Assembly (NCBI RefSeq): GCF_000736415.1
Contig: NZ_CP009043.1
Location: 1,116,001 to 1,180,000, forward strand
Reading direction: 5' to 3'
Source: Campylobacter iguaniorum
Lineage (GTDB): Bacteria > Campylobacterota > Campylobacteria > Campylobacterales > Campylobacteraceae
Length of the DNA stretch: 64,000 nucleotides
This document shows, one piece after another, positions 26,668 to 35,114 of the stretch. The stretch's first letter is position 1. Every line of letters begins with the position of its first letter. Both the position numbers and the translations under genes were made by a program. Below the pieces are notes generated by a model. The model was given only the letters and a program-made list of their open reading frames with translations. It was not told the DNA's origin and made no database searches.

Positions 26668-28551
26668 TTATTCTACTTCTGCGTCGATGACATCATCATC
26701 TTTTTTCTTTTGTTCGCCACCGTTTTGAGCGCCACCTTGTGCATTTTGCTCTTTATACATAGCTTCAGCTAGCTTGTGACTTGCGTCGCTTAGAGCTTTT
26801 ACTTTTGCGTCGATTTGCTCTTTACTAGCGTTTTCATCTTTTAACACCTCTTTTAGATCGTTTAGAGCTGCTTCGATTTTGCTTCTATCTTCAGCTGGGA
26901 TTTTTTCGCCCATTTCGCTTAGAGATTTTTCTGTTTGGTGTGCTAGACTGTCTGCTGCATTTCTTGCTTCGACTGCATCTTTGCGTTTTTTGTCCTCTTC
27001 TTTATGAGCTTCAGCGTCATTTACCATTTTGTTTATCTCTTCTTCGCTAAGACCGCTTGAACCGCTAATTGTAATATTTTGCGCTTTGCCACTAGCCTTG
27101 TCTTTAGCTGAAACAGTTAAGATACCGTTTGCATCGATGTCAAATGTAACTTCGATTTGTGGTACGCCTCTTGGAGCTGGCATAATGCCCTCAAGATTGA
27201 AATTACCAAGACTTTTATTATCTCTTGCAAACTCTCTCTCGCCTTGAAGTACGTTTATAGTAACTGCACTTTGGTTGTCTTCTGCTGTTGAGAATGTTTG
27301 AGATTTTTTAGTAGGTATTGTTGTGCCTTTTTCTATAAGCTTACTCATAACTCCACCAAGAGTCTCGATACCAAGGCTAAGAGGTGTAACATCTAGTAAA
27401 AGTACATCTTTTACATCACCTTTGATAACAGCACCTTGGATAGCAGCACCGATTGCTACGACCTCATCAGGATTTACTGATTTGTTTAGCTCTTTGCCAA
27501 ATGCTTTTTTGACTTCTTCTTGCACGAGCGGCACACGAGTTGAGCCGCCTACCATTACGACTTCTTTTATATCGCTTTTACTTACTCCAGCGTCTTTTAC
27601 GACTTCGTTGATTTTTGTGATTGTTTCACTTACAAGTTCATCAATCATTCCTTCAAATTTAGCTCTGCTTAGAGTTTTTGTAAGGTGTTTTGGGCCAGTC
27701 GCATCAGCTGTAATGAATGGTAAATTTATAGTTGTTTCCATCGCACTTGATAGCTCTTTTTTTGCATTTTCAGCAGCTTCTTTTAGTCTTTGAAGAGCCA
27801 TTACATCGCTTTTTAGATCTATTCCTGTTTCGCTTTTAAACTCACCAACCAAAAAGTCAATTAGTCTGTTATCAAAGTCATCACCACCTAAAAATGCATT
27901 ACCGCCAGTTGCCAAAACCTCAACCACGCTATCGCCAGTTTCAAGCACAGTCACATCAAATGTACCACCACCAAGGTCATAAACTACGATTTTTTCAGCT
28001 TCTTTTTTATCAAGTCCATAAGCAAGAGCTGCAGCAGTTGGCTCATTTATGATACGAAGTACATTTAGTCCAGCTATCGTGCCAGCTTCTTTTGTAGCTT
28101 TTCTTTGGCTATCGTTGAAGTATGCAGGTACAGTTATGACAGCATCTACAACGCTCTCACCAAGAAACGCTTCAGCATCTTCTTTTAGCTTCATCAAAAC
28201 TTTAGCTGAGATTTCTTGTGGAGTGTAAGTCTTGCCAGCTATCTCAACAGCACAAGCACCATTTCTATCAACTATATGATATGGAAGACGGCTTTTTGCC
28301 TCGCTAGCATTTTTTTCATTCATCATAAGACCCATAATTCTTTTGATAGAAAAGATTGTTTTTTCTGGGTTTGTGACAGCTTGACGTTTTGCAGTATCGC
28401 CGACTAAAATCTCGCCTTTATCAGTGAAAGCTACGACTGAAGGAGTTGTGTTTTTGCCCTCTTTATTTGGTATAACCTTGCTCTCTCCACGCTCGTAAAT
28501 GCTCACGCATGAATTTGTTGTTCCTAAATCAATTCCTATTACTTTACTCAT
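26668..28551 (-). CDS. dnaK: Chaperone DnaK (Hsp70)
   Basis: This 627-residue Hsp70 has [27 protein letters not shown] and VGGSTRVP in the ATPase domain, followed by the substrate domain and a lid ending in the acidic [13 protein letters not shown] tail. It folds nascent and stress-damaged proteins with GrpE and a DnaJ encoded elsewhere. It is third in hrcA-grpE-dnaK, with AAGGA before the ATG. Confidence 0.97.
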   Translation of the reverse strand: MSKVIGIDLGTTNSCVSIYERGESKVIPNKEGKNTTPSVVAFTDKGEILVGDTAKRQAVTNPEKTIFSIKRIMGLMMNEKNASEAKSRLPYHIVDRNGACAVEIAGKTYTPQEISAKVLMKLKEDAEAFLGESVVDAVITVPAYFNDSQRKATKEAGTIAGLNVLRIINEPTAAALAYGLDKKEAEKIVVYDLGGGTFDVTVLETGDSVVEVLATGGNAFLGGDDFDNRLIDFLVGEFKSETGIDLKSDVMALQRLKEAAENAKKELSSAMETTINLPFITADATGPKHLTKTLSRAKFEGMIDELVSETITKINEVVKDAGVSKSDIKEVVMVGGSTRVPLVQEEVKKAFGKELNKSVNPDEVVAIGAAIQGAVIKGDVKDVLLLDVTPLSLGIETLGGVMSKLIEKGTTIPTKKSQTFSTAEDNQSAVTINVLQGEREFARDNKSLGNFNLEGIMPAPRGVPQIEVTFDIDANGILTVSAKDKASGKAQNITISGSSGLSEEEINKMVNDAEAHKEEDKKRKDAVEARNAADSLAHQTEKSLSEMGEKIPAEDRSKIEAALNDLKEVLKDENASKEQIDAKVKALSDASHKLAEAMYKEQNAQGGAQNGGEQKKKDDDVIDAEVE

Positions 28552-28584
28552 TTTTTATCCTTTTATTAAATTTTATTTTTAAAT

Positions 28585-29124
28585 TTACTTCGCGATTACG
28601 ACCATTGCGGCACGTAAAACTCTATCATTATATAGATATCCTTTTTGGTAGACCATGGCAATTTTGCCGCTTTCTACATCTGGCGTTTCTACGTAATTAA
28701 TAGCGTTATGAACTTCTGGATTAAATTCTCCGTTTGTGTTTATCTCCTTGATTCCGTATTTTTCAAAGCACTTTTTAAACTGTTCTATTGTCAAATTTAT
28801 CCCGTCTTTTATCTTTGCTGCGATCTCGTCATCATCGCTTTGCAAATTTGAAGCGATTTCTAAAGCATCGATTACTGGGAGCAAATCTCTAGCAAAGCCT
28901 TCGTTTGCAAATTTGAGCGCCTCTATTTTTTCACGCTCTAAACGTTTTTTGATATTTTCAAAATCAGCAGTCGCTCTAATCAAACTCTCTTTTAAAGTAG
29001 TTAGCTCATTTTGAAGCTCATCTTCTTGCTCTTTTGCCACGTCCTCTACTATTTCATTTTCTTGCATTTCTTCGTCTTTTATATTTTCATCTTTTATTTT
29101 CTCATCTTTTATATCTTGGCTCAC
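28585..29124 (-). CDS. grpE: GrpE nucleotide exchange factor
   Basis: This 179-residue protein begins with an acidic, Lys/Glu-rich disordered region. A long coiled coil (about 35-85) and a beta domain ending GYLYNDRVLRAAMVVI follow. GrpE releases ADP from DnaK. It overlaps hrcA by 4 nt; DnaK follows after 33 nt. Confidence 0.95.
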   Translation of the reverse strand: MSQDIKDEKIKDENIKDEEMQENEIVEDVAKEQEDELQNELTTLKESLIRATADFENIKKRLEREKIEALKFANEGFARDLLPVIDALEIASNLQSDDDEIAAKIKDGINLTIEQFKKCFEKYGIKEINTNGEFNPEVHNAINYVETPDVESGKIAMVYQKGYLYNDRVLRAAMVVIAK

Positions 29125-29918
29125 GCTGCCTCCTTTATGCTATTTATAAATTTTTCATAATCACTATAAACGCTACCAGCACAGATCATCACTGCACTTT
29201 TGCCTTTATACAAAATATCAGTTTTAAAGCCCATATATCCAGCATCAAACACAGGAGAAAAGGCTAAATTTGATCTAAAATAATGCTCAAAAGATGGATC
29301 CAAAACGCTTTTGATACGCTCATCGCTAAACATCTCAAAGGCTACTTTTTCATTTTCTTGAAAATAAATTCTATATCTTTTAAGCTCTTTTATCTTAGCT
29401 CTAAGCTCGCTAAGACCGACTTGGATAGAAACTCTATCAAGCTCTTCAAGACTCATTCCAATTAAATTTCTTAAAAACTTTTCAACTTTTGGATTGAATT
29501 TTAAAACTATATTCTCATCGCCAAAAACAAGTATCAAAAATCTATCTGAGACGTTTAGAATTTCACTCAAAACTAGTTTCCCTGCACCAAAAATCATACA
29601 ATAAAGACCAAATTCATAAACTAAATAATTCAAAAACTCAGCATTATTAATACGCAAATCTCCGTCAAATTTAAGTCTATCTTGCCAGTACATTCTCATG
29701 GTATTTGCAGTAGGGATTCTACCGCCACTTATGTGGAGCTGGGTTATGGCGCCCTCATCACTAAGCTTTTTAAAATAAACTCTGATAGTTGATGCTGGAA
29801 TACTAATGCTCATACGAGTTCCAAGCTCACTTGAGCCAATTGGTTCATTTGCTTCTAAGTAAGCTTGTATGATTGATTCTAATATCAGATCTCTTTTATC
29901 AACTTTCACTTTTAGCAC
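29121..29918 (-). CDS. hrcA: Heat-shock repressor HrcA
   Basis: This 265-residue repressor has an N-terminal winged helix (IGSSELG...IPASTIRVYFKKL) and a GAF-like C-terminal region. HrcA binds CIRCE operators and represses the chaperone operons when GroEL-assisted. The GTG at 29918 lies inside the CIRCE element; a second GTG at 29909 is equally possible. The product is shorter than Bacillus HrcA (about 340), normal for Campylobacterota. Confidence 0.93.
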   Translation of the reverse strand: MLKVKVDKRDLILESIIQAYLEANEPIGSSELGTRMSISIPASTIRVYFKKLSDEGAITQLHISGGRIPTANTMRMYWQDRLKFDGDLRINNAEFLNYLVYEFGLYCMIFGAGKLVLSEILNVSDRFLILVFGDENIVLKFNPKVEKFLRNLIGMSLEELDRVSIQVGLSELRAKIKELKRYRIYFQENEKVAFEMFSDERIKSVLDPSFEHYFRSNLAFSPVFDAGYMGFKTDILYKGKSAVMICAGSVYSDYEKFINSIKEAA

Positions 29919-29938
29919 TCTTCCTATTCAATTGCTAA
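29912..29938 (-). promoter_or_regulatory. CIRCE operator of the hrcA operon, degenerate right arm
   Basis: On the plus strand, TTAGCACTC, nine bases, then AATTGCTAA fit CIRCE (TTAGCACTC-N9-GAGTGCTAA) with two mismatches in the second arm. It covers the putative transcription start, the Shine-Dalgarno and the first hrcA GTG. It indicates autoregulation by HrcA. Confidence 0.85.
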
Positions 29939-29942
29939 AAGA

Positions 29943-29972
29943 ATTATACAACATTGAGCCTTTATTTGTCAA
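29943..29972 (-). promoter_or_regulatory. Consensus sigma-70 promoter of hrcA-grpE-dnaK
   Basis: On the minus strand TTGACA (29967-29972) and TATAAT (29943-29948) match both consensus boxes, with an 18-bp spacer. This full match is unusual for Campylobacter, which generally lacks a conserved -35. Transcription should start near 29936, inside the CIRCE. Confidence 0.85.
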
Positions 29973-30159
29973 GTCTTTTAAGTAAAAAAATTAAAACATC
30001 AAATTTAAAATAATCTTACAATACAAATTTATAGTTAAAATATACAATAAACAGTATAATTAGTATTGTTTAATTTATTAAATATAAGTTATATATTGTT
30101 TTTTATATAATAAATCATATATAATATATAAATTTATGTATATTTAATAATTATTTATG

Positions 30160-30165
30160 TATAAT
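30160..30165 (+). promoter_or_regulatory. -10 element predicting a leaderless HTH mRNA
   Basis: TATAAT ends 7 nt before the ATG at 30173, so transcription should begin at or within a base or two of the start codon. No SD is visible. The surrounding 180 bp are almost pure A/T. Confidence 0.5.
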
Positions 30166-30172
30166 TTAGCCT

Positions 30173-30418
30173 ATGGCAGAAATAAGCGATATTTTTAATA
30201 TATTACATAACGCTGTTGAAAGTAAAAATTTAGGTAAAAAGATATCTCAATCTCAAATGGCAGATAAACTTGGAGTTCCGATGAGGACGTATCAAGACTG
30301 GAAGCTTGGAATCACAAAACCACAAGCTGCATTAGCAGTTTGCAAGATGCTTTGCCAACTAGACGAGGACGAGGTGCTTTACACGCTTAAAAAATTAAAA
30401 AAGGCACTAGGAGAATGA
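30173..30418 (+). CDS. Small XRE-like helix-turn-helix protein
   Basis: This 81-residue protein has an HTH: KISQSQMADKLG, then PMRTYQDWKLGITKPQ, the turn and recognition helix of Cro/CI-type regulators; a C-terminal helical tail follows. It may be a small repressor or an antitoxin. The adjacent 59-residue ORF starts 1 nt after its stop, a two-gene layout like toxin-antitoxin or phage control modules, but neither protein matches a family I recognise. Confidence 0.72.
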   Translation: MAEISDIFNILHNAVESKNLGKKISQSQMADKLGVPMRTYQDWKLGITKPQAALAVCKMLCQLDEDEVLYTLKKLKKALGE

Positions 30419-30419
30419 A

Positions 30420-30599
30420 TTGGATAGGCTGACAAACAAAGAAAGAACAGAATTAGAAAATGTTTTTGCAGTTATTTATAATGACAATAATCCCAAATTT
30501 GCAAGCTTCTACAAGCATTTTTATAAGGATTTTTACAAAGTAGTAGCGACTTTAAAGACTAAAATCGCTAAACGTATGAAACAAAAAAATGCTATTTAA
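30420..30599 (+). CDS. Hypothetical small basic protein, 59 residues
   Basis: This reading frame starts at TTG, 7 nt after a good AGGAG, and is in operon with the HTH gene. The product starts with LTNKERTELENVF, contains FASFYKHFYKDFYKVVA, and ends in a basic helix (KTKIAKRMKQKNAI). It is predicted all-helical and strongly basic. No family recognised. Its tail overlaps the convergent 77-residue gene by 8 nt. Confidence 0.55.
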   Translation: MDRLTNKERTELENVFAVIYNDNNPKFASFYKHFYKDFYKVVATLKTKIAKRMKQKNAI

Positions 30600-30825
30600 A
30601 TAGCTCTTTGTAGTTTTTTTTCATATATTCTACTACTTCTATGACCTCATCTACGCCTTCGCTTTTGGAGTTTTCTAGCACGTCATCAATGTTTTCTATA
30701 TACAAATCGCACGCATCAAGAAGTCTATCTTTTTTCACTCCTGCGTAATACAGCATTCCTTGCATCATAAGATCTAGCTCGTAGCTCATCTCTTCTGGTG
30801 TTATCTCGTTTTCGTAATCTTTCAT
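30592..30825 (-). CDS. Hypothetical small acidic protein, 77 residues
   Basis: This 77-residue acidic, helical protein contains EEMSYELDLMMQGMLYYAGV and DLYIENIDDVLENS. The ATG has AGGAG with 7-nt spacing, which supports a real gene. No domain recognised. It is convergent with the HTH pair, and its opposite charge to the basic 59-residue product is noteworthy but proves nothing. Confidence 0.6.
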   Translation of the reverse strand: MKDYENEITPEEMSYELDLMMQGMLYYAGVKKDRLLDACDLYIENIDDVLENSKSEGVDEVIEVVEYMKKNYKELFK

Positions 30826-30846
30826 TGTATTTCTCCTATTTTTTAT

Positions 30847-31015
30847 GTTCTTTTAACACCATAGTAAAACTATGGCTAAAGAACCAAATACTAAAGTCCG
30901 TTGCTTCGCAACCATTTAGCTATTTATTTTTAATTTCGTAGCAGAGCTTCTGCTTGCAGTTGCAAGTGCAACGAAGTAAAAAGCCCTGCTTTGCGACAAA
31001 CTTTAAAAAAGTTTG
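30847..31015. other. Hairpin-rich non-coding stretch
   Basis: No ORF lies between 30826 and 31058. At least five stem-loops are stacked here: GTTCTTT/AAAGAAC (30847-30884) enclosing CCATAG/CTATGG; GTTGC/GCAAC (30900-30912); a branched element bounded by TTCGT and ACGAA (about 30936-30975) with internal GCAGA/TCTGC and TTGCA/TGCAA stems; and CAAACTTT/AAAGTTTG (30997-31015). GC is higher than the flanks. Candidates are a structured RNA or a repeat element. Confidence 0.45.
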
Positions 31016-31027
31016 ACCAAACTAAAG

Positions 31028-31041
31028 CCCCATAAATGGGG
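31028..31041 (-). terminator. Terminator hairpin after the DHH gene
   Basis: CCCCAT/ATGGGG with a 2-nt loop lies 18 nt past the DHH stop; on the minus strand it is followed by CTTTAGTTT. Confidence 0.5.
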
Positions 31042-31058
31042 TGCCCCTATTTTTATTT

Positions 31059-32066
31059 TTATAAACTTTTTTTGTTTATAAGATCGACTATTTGGGCTTT
31101 TATCGGCTCATAGATATAAGCATCTTTAAATCCAGCATAAAAACCACCGCTTGCATTCACATGCCCTCCACCATCGACCAACTCTTTTGCTACTTGACTT
31201 ACGTCTAAATTTCCATTTGCTCTAAAACTTAGAGTTTTTTTACTTGTAATATCCAAGAAAAAGTCATAATCTGGATTTGCCACCAAAAAGTCATTGCCGA
31301 TAACTGAAGTGCTACCTATATTATGAGTTAAAATCCCTTTGTGTCCTTTGTATTGTATAGTAAATTTATCTTTATTTGAGCTTAGAAGTCTGATGAGATA
31401 GGCTGAGTTTAGGTTGCTTAATGTGTCATCATCTAATAGCTTGAAAAATTCTTTTTTGATAGAGTGCATATCTTCATCTAATCTTATATGCGAATGGCTC
31501 AAGCCGATATATTTCATAAACGTATTCATCATATAAAAAATATACTCTATATGCTCGTTTTCAAACATTACCTTATTCACCTCTTTTGCTCCAGCAATAG
31601 CGCCCATACACACCTTGCCAAGCTCGAAATGTGCGTCATCTTTAAGCCAAATATCCACAGCATTTACCACATCACAATACTCTTTTAGCTTCTCGTCTTC
31701 GCCAAACATCGCACTAAAAAAATCATAAGTTATCTTAGTAGCACACCTTGAATTATCAAGATAGTACCATTTAAATTTGTTCGCACACTCAAGCCCTGTT
31801 TGGTGGTGATCTAAAAGCATAAGCTTGATCTCTTTATCTTTTATAGCATTTTCAAAACTAGCACATTGAGCTAGGCTTAAATTTAGATCAGTTATAAGTA
31901 TGATAGCCTTTTCATCACCTATTTGATTTAGAATGATGTTAAATTTGTCCTCTATCTCTTTTCCATAATTTGAGTTATAAAATTTGACATTTTTCATATA
32001 AAAACTACTAACAAATTGACACGAATATCCATCCAAATCAGTATGACTAAGATGATAAATTTTCAT
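31059..32066 (-). CDS. DHH-family phosphoesterase
   Basis: The protein (335 residues from the chosen start) has SHTDLDGYSC, the DHH core LDHHQTG, and the DHHA1 motif GGGHVNASGG. The family includes NrnA-type oligonucleotide hydrolases and cyclic-dinucleotide phosphodiesterases, and this one could recycle pGpG, pApA or nanoRNA. I start at the ATG at 32066, with AAAGGA upstream. It lies next to flhA, as Cj0881c does in C. jejuni. Confidence 0.84.
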   Translation of the reverse strand: MKIYHLSHTDLDGYSCQFVSSFYMKNVKFYNSNYGKEIEDKFNIILNQIGDEKAIILITDLNLSLAQCASFENAIKDKEIKLMLLDHHQTGLECANKFKWYYLDNSRCATKITYDFFSAMFGEDEKLKEYCDVVNAVDIWLKDDAHFELGKVCMGAIAGAKEVNKVMFENEHIEYIFYMMNTFMKYIGLSHSHIRLDEDMHSIKKEFFKLLDDDTLSNLNSAYLIRLLSSNKDKFTIQYKGHKGILTHNIGSTSVIGNDFLVANPDYDFFLDITSKKTLSFRANGNLDVSQVAKELVDGGGHVNASGGFYAGFKDAYIYEPIKAQIVDLINKKSL

Positions 32067-32076
32067 AATTTTTCCT

Positions 32077-34245
32077 TTAAATTTCTGGTATTTCGATGAT
32101 ACCTTGTGTTTCAAACTCTGTATTTGGCGCTATCTCAGCGAAGCTAAGCACAACTATATCTATAGCAAAGTTTTGAACGATATTTGCTATAAATTTTCTA
32201 AGACTTGGCTCAACGCAAAGCAGCATAGGACCTTGCTCACTTATACTTCTGTTTGCTCTTTTGTCCCTTAAAGCACTTACTATAGCTGAAGTTTGAGCCA
32301 CGTTTATCATCAGATGATAGTTGCCGTCTTTGTAATTTAAGCTATCGACTAGCTTTTGCTGAACGCTTGCGTCAAATATATAGAAGTTTAGTTGCCCTTT
32401 TTCATTGACATAAAGCGCAGTTATGACGCGGCTAAGAGCGGCTCTGACGTGCTCGATTATCATATCAAGATTTTTACTCACCTCAGCCACGTCGCCGATA
32501 GCCTCAAGTATGCTTAGCATATCTTTGATAGGGATATTGTCTTTTAAAAGTGCTTTTAGAACTTTTTGTATTAGGCCCACGCCAGCCACTTTCAAGGTGT
32601 CTTCTACGACAACTGGATAATCAGATTTTAGCTTATCAAGTATATTTTGAACCTCTTGTCTTGTTAGAAGCTCACTTGAGTTTTGTTTGATAAGCTCACT
32701 CATGTGAGTGCTTATCACACTTGCTGGATCGACTACTGTATATCCGCTAAGTATAGCATCTTCTTTTACATTTGCATCTACCCAAAGTGCATCTAGCCCA
32801 AATGCTGGCTCTTTAGTCGCAATGCCCTCTATATCATTACTCACATATCCACTATCCATAGCTAAAAACTTATCAGCATAAATCACACCTTGACCTATCA
32901 CGACGCCTTTTAGCTTAAATCTATACTCATTTGGTGGTAATTGTAAATTATCTCTTATACGAATTTTTGGCATCAAAAATCCCAAAATTCCAGCTATATT
33001 TCTTCTCATAGCACGGATTCGCTCTATAAGGTCGCTATCAGCTAGCTTTAAAAGCCCATATCCGAGGTCAAGCTCCAAAATTTCAAGTTTTAGTATATCA
33101 TCTATCTTGACTTGCTCTTCTTTTGCGATCTCTTCTTCGCTTTTTTTAGCTGGTTTTGGGGCTGCTTGCTCGCCATTTGCTCCAGCTCCTTGTTTTTTGG
33201 CTGGTTTTTTACCATCTTTTGGCGAACTAAGATCCAAAACCCCCTCTTCGGTTTGCTTCATTATATATCCAATTCCCAAAAATAGCACAGCCATAAAGCC
33301 CAAAGAAAAAGTCGGAAGCCCCGGAACTAAAGCAAAAATAAACAATATAAATCCAACTATCAAAAGCGTTTTATACTCTCCAAGAAGCTGAGTTACGACG
33401 CCTTCTGCGAAATTATCTTCATCTTTGCTAGCTCTTGTGATGATTATCGCAGTTGCAGTTGATGTGATAAGACCCGGGATTTGGCTCACCAAACCATCGC
33501 CGATAGTAAGGATTGTGTAGGCTTTTGCAGCTTCTCCCATATCCAAATCGTGTTGAAAAGCACCAATCAAAAATCCGCCGATTATATTTATGATAGTGAT
33601 GATGATACCAGCGACTGCGTCACCTTTGATAAATTTAGACGAACCGTCCATCGCACCATAAAAGTTTGCCTCAGCTATGATCTCTTGACGTCTTGATCTT
33701 GCTGTTTGCTCATCGATGAGTCCAGCGTTTAGATCGGCGTCTATTGCCATTTGTTTTCCTGGCATCGCATCAAGAGTAAATCTAGCTTGAACCTCGCTCA
33801 CGCGTGTTGAGCCCTTTGTCACGACCATAAAATTTATAAGTACCAAAATACAAAATACAATTATACCTATTACGTAGTTTCCACCCACGACAAACTGTCC
33901 GAAACTAGCGATGATCTCGCTCACAGCTTCAGGGCCGTTGTGTCCTTCGCTAAGAATCATACGAGTTGTAGCTATGTTTAAAGATAGCCTAAAAAGCGTA
34001 ACGATAAGAATCAAAGTAGGAAAAGTGCTAAGATCTGTTGGCTTTGGTATATAAATAGAAATAAGTATGATAAGCACAGATATAGATAGCGACAAAGCTA
34101 GGAAAAAGTCCAGCACCGGACTTGGCAGCGGGACAATAATAATAGCTAGTATCGCGATGATAACAAAAACAACAGTTAGCCCTTTAGCCTTTACAAATGG
34201 TGCTAAAAAAGGAGCAACCATTGTTAAAATGTTGCGTTTTTCCAA
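32077..34245 (-). CDS. flhA: Flagellar export gate protein FlhA
   Basis: This 722-residue export component has about eight TMs in its N-terminal half, with the conserved FHIPEP-family loop GSTRVSEVQARFTLDAMPGKQ, followed by the cytoplasmic export-substrate platform. The linker holds an Ala/Lys/Pro-rich stretch (about 335-365). It is needed for flagellar export and, in this lineage, for sigma-54-dependent flagellar gene expression. The start is TTG at 34245, just after the rrf2 stop. Confidence 0.94.
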   Translation of the reverse strand: MEKRNILTMVAPFLAPFVKAKGLTVVFVIIAILAIIIVPLPSPVLDFFLALSLSISVLIILISIYIPKPTDLSTFPTLILIVTLFRLSLNIATTRMILSEGHNGPEAVSEIIASFGQFVVGGNYVIGIIVFCILVLINFMVVTKGSTRVSEVQARFTLDAMPGKQMAIDADLNAGLIDEQTARSRRQEIIAEANFYGAMDGSSKFIKGDAVAGIIITIINIIGGFLIGAFQHDLDMGEAAKAYTILTIGDGLVSQIPGLITSTATAIIITRASKDEDNFAEGVVTQLLGEYKTLLIVGFILFIFALVPGLPTFSLGFMAVLFLGIGYIMKQTEEGVLDLSSPKDGKKPAKKQGAGANGEQAAPKPAKKSEEEIAKEEQVKIDDILKLEILELDLGYGLLKLADSDLIERIRAMRRNIAGILGFLMPKIRIRDNLQLPPNEYRFKLKGVVIGQGVIYADKFLAMDSGYVSNDIEGIATKEPAFGLDALWVDANVKEDAILSGYTVVDPASVISTHMSELIKQNSSELLTRQEVQNILDKLKSDYPVVVEDTLKVAGVGLIQKVLKALLKDNIPIKDMLSILEAIGDVAEVSKNLDMIIEHVRAALSRVITALYVNEKGQLNFYIFDASVQQKLVDSLNYKDGNYHLMINVAQTSAIVSALRDKRANRSISEQGPMLLCVEPSLRKFIANIVQNFAIDIVVLSFAEIAPNTEFETQGIIEIPEI

Positions 34246-34247
34246 AT

Positions 34248-34652
34248 TTACTTCTTGATAATGTCAGCTAAGGTTATATCATCTAAAAAGTCATCAACCT
34301 TGCGTTGCAAAGTATTAAACATAGGCCACATCTTGCATATATTGCCTTTGTTGCTAGGACAATCTCCCCTATCATTGCTACACTCAAAAACATAAGCCTT
34401 TCTTTTTTCAGCGCTTTCCAGGATTCTTCTTATGCTTATGTTTGATGGTTTATCTGCTAAAACAAATCCACCGTTTGCACCTTTAAATGAATTTAAAATG
34501 CCCTCTTTTGCTAAATTTTGTAGAATTTTGGCTAAAAAACTTTTTGAAATTTGAAGTTCATTTGACATAGTATCAACGTCTTTTGGCGAATTGCTATGAG
34601 ATAAAAATATAAGCGACAATAGAGCGTATTCACTAGCCTTAGTAAATAACAT
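34248..34652 (-). CDS. Rrf2-family Fe-S transcriptional regulator
   Basis: This 134-residue Rrf2 protein has an N-terminal winged helix (LQISKSFLAKILQNLAKEGIL and GANGGFVLA) and three cysteines arranged C-x6-C-x7-C, typical of IscR/NsrR-like sensors. It may sense iron-sulfur status, redox or NO. It corresponds to Cj0883c, beside flhA and rpsO. The 5' region holds the short inverted repeat TAAGA-TTG-TCTTA (34709-34721), a weak operator candidate. Confidence 0.87.
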   Translation of the reverse strand: MLFTKASEYALLSLIFLSHSNSPKDVDTMSNELQISKSFLAKILQNLAKEGILNSFKGANGGFVLADKPSNISIRRILESAEKRKAYVFECSNDRGDCPSNKGNICKMWPMFNTLQRKVDDFLDDITLADIIKK

Positions 34653-34769
34653 ATGCTCTCCTTAAAAATTAATTCTATAATTCTACCCAATTTTATTTTA
34701 ATTTTGACTAAGATTGTCTTATTTTATTTTGGACTGCGATGATTAAGCTTTGTTTTGGCTAATCTTGGC

Positions 34770-34775
34770 TATAAT
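34770..34775 (+). promoter_or_regulatory. -10 element of rpsO
   Basis: TATAAT lies 39 nt upstream of the rpsO ATG in the intergenic space divergent from rrf2. Confidence 0.55.
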
Positions 34776-34814
34776 CAGCGCTCAATTTTAAAAATACCGC
34801 TCAGGAGGTCAAAA

Positions 34815-35087
34815 ATGGCTTTAGATTCGGCTAAAAAAGCAGAAATAGTTGCGAAATTCGCTAGAAAAAGTGGAGATACAGGTTCTCCAGAAGTTCAAGT
34901 AGCTCTTCTTACTACAAGAATCGCTGAACTTACTGAACACTTAAAAATCAACAAAAAAGATTTCAGCTCTCGCTTAGGTCTTCTTAAACTAGTTGGTAGA
35001 AGAAAAAGACTTTTAAAATACCTAAAAGCAAATAACTACGAGTCATTTACAAAACTTGTAAGCACTCTTGGACTAAGAGATAAATAA
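34815..35087 (+). CDS. rpsO: 30S ribosomal protein S15
   Basis: This 90-residue protein is a full S15 (start [11 protein letters not shown], core [29 protein letters not shown]), an early 16S rRNA-binding protein. The ATG at 34815 is set by AGGAGG at 34803-34808. A terminator follows. Confidence 0.97.
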   Translation: MALDSAKKAEIVAKFARKSGDTGSPEVQVALLTTRIAELTEHLKINKKDFSSRLGLLKLVGRRKRLLKYLKANNYESFTKLVSTLGLRDK

Positions 35088-35090
35088 TCA

Positions 35091-35110
35091 AAAGCCCTTT
35101 TTAGGGCTTT
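35091..35110 (+). terminator. Rho-independent terminator of rpsO
   Basis: AAAGCCCT/AGGGCTTT forms an 8-bp stem with a TTTT loop directly after rpsO; the pabB ATG follows 5 nt later. Confidence 0.75.
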
Positions 35111-35114
35111 ACCT

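Noticed and set aside
27323-27793. 156-residue plus-strand frame opposite dnaK
   Set aside because: Antisense shadow of the conserved dnaK frame; Ser/Thr-rich and with no recognisable domain.
29990-30172. Highly AT-rich stretch as a possible replication origin
   Set aside because: No DnaA-box cluster of the TTATCCACA type is visible, and no dnaA or dnaN neighbours; promoter and low-GC patch explain it.
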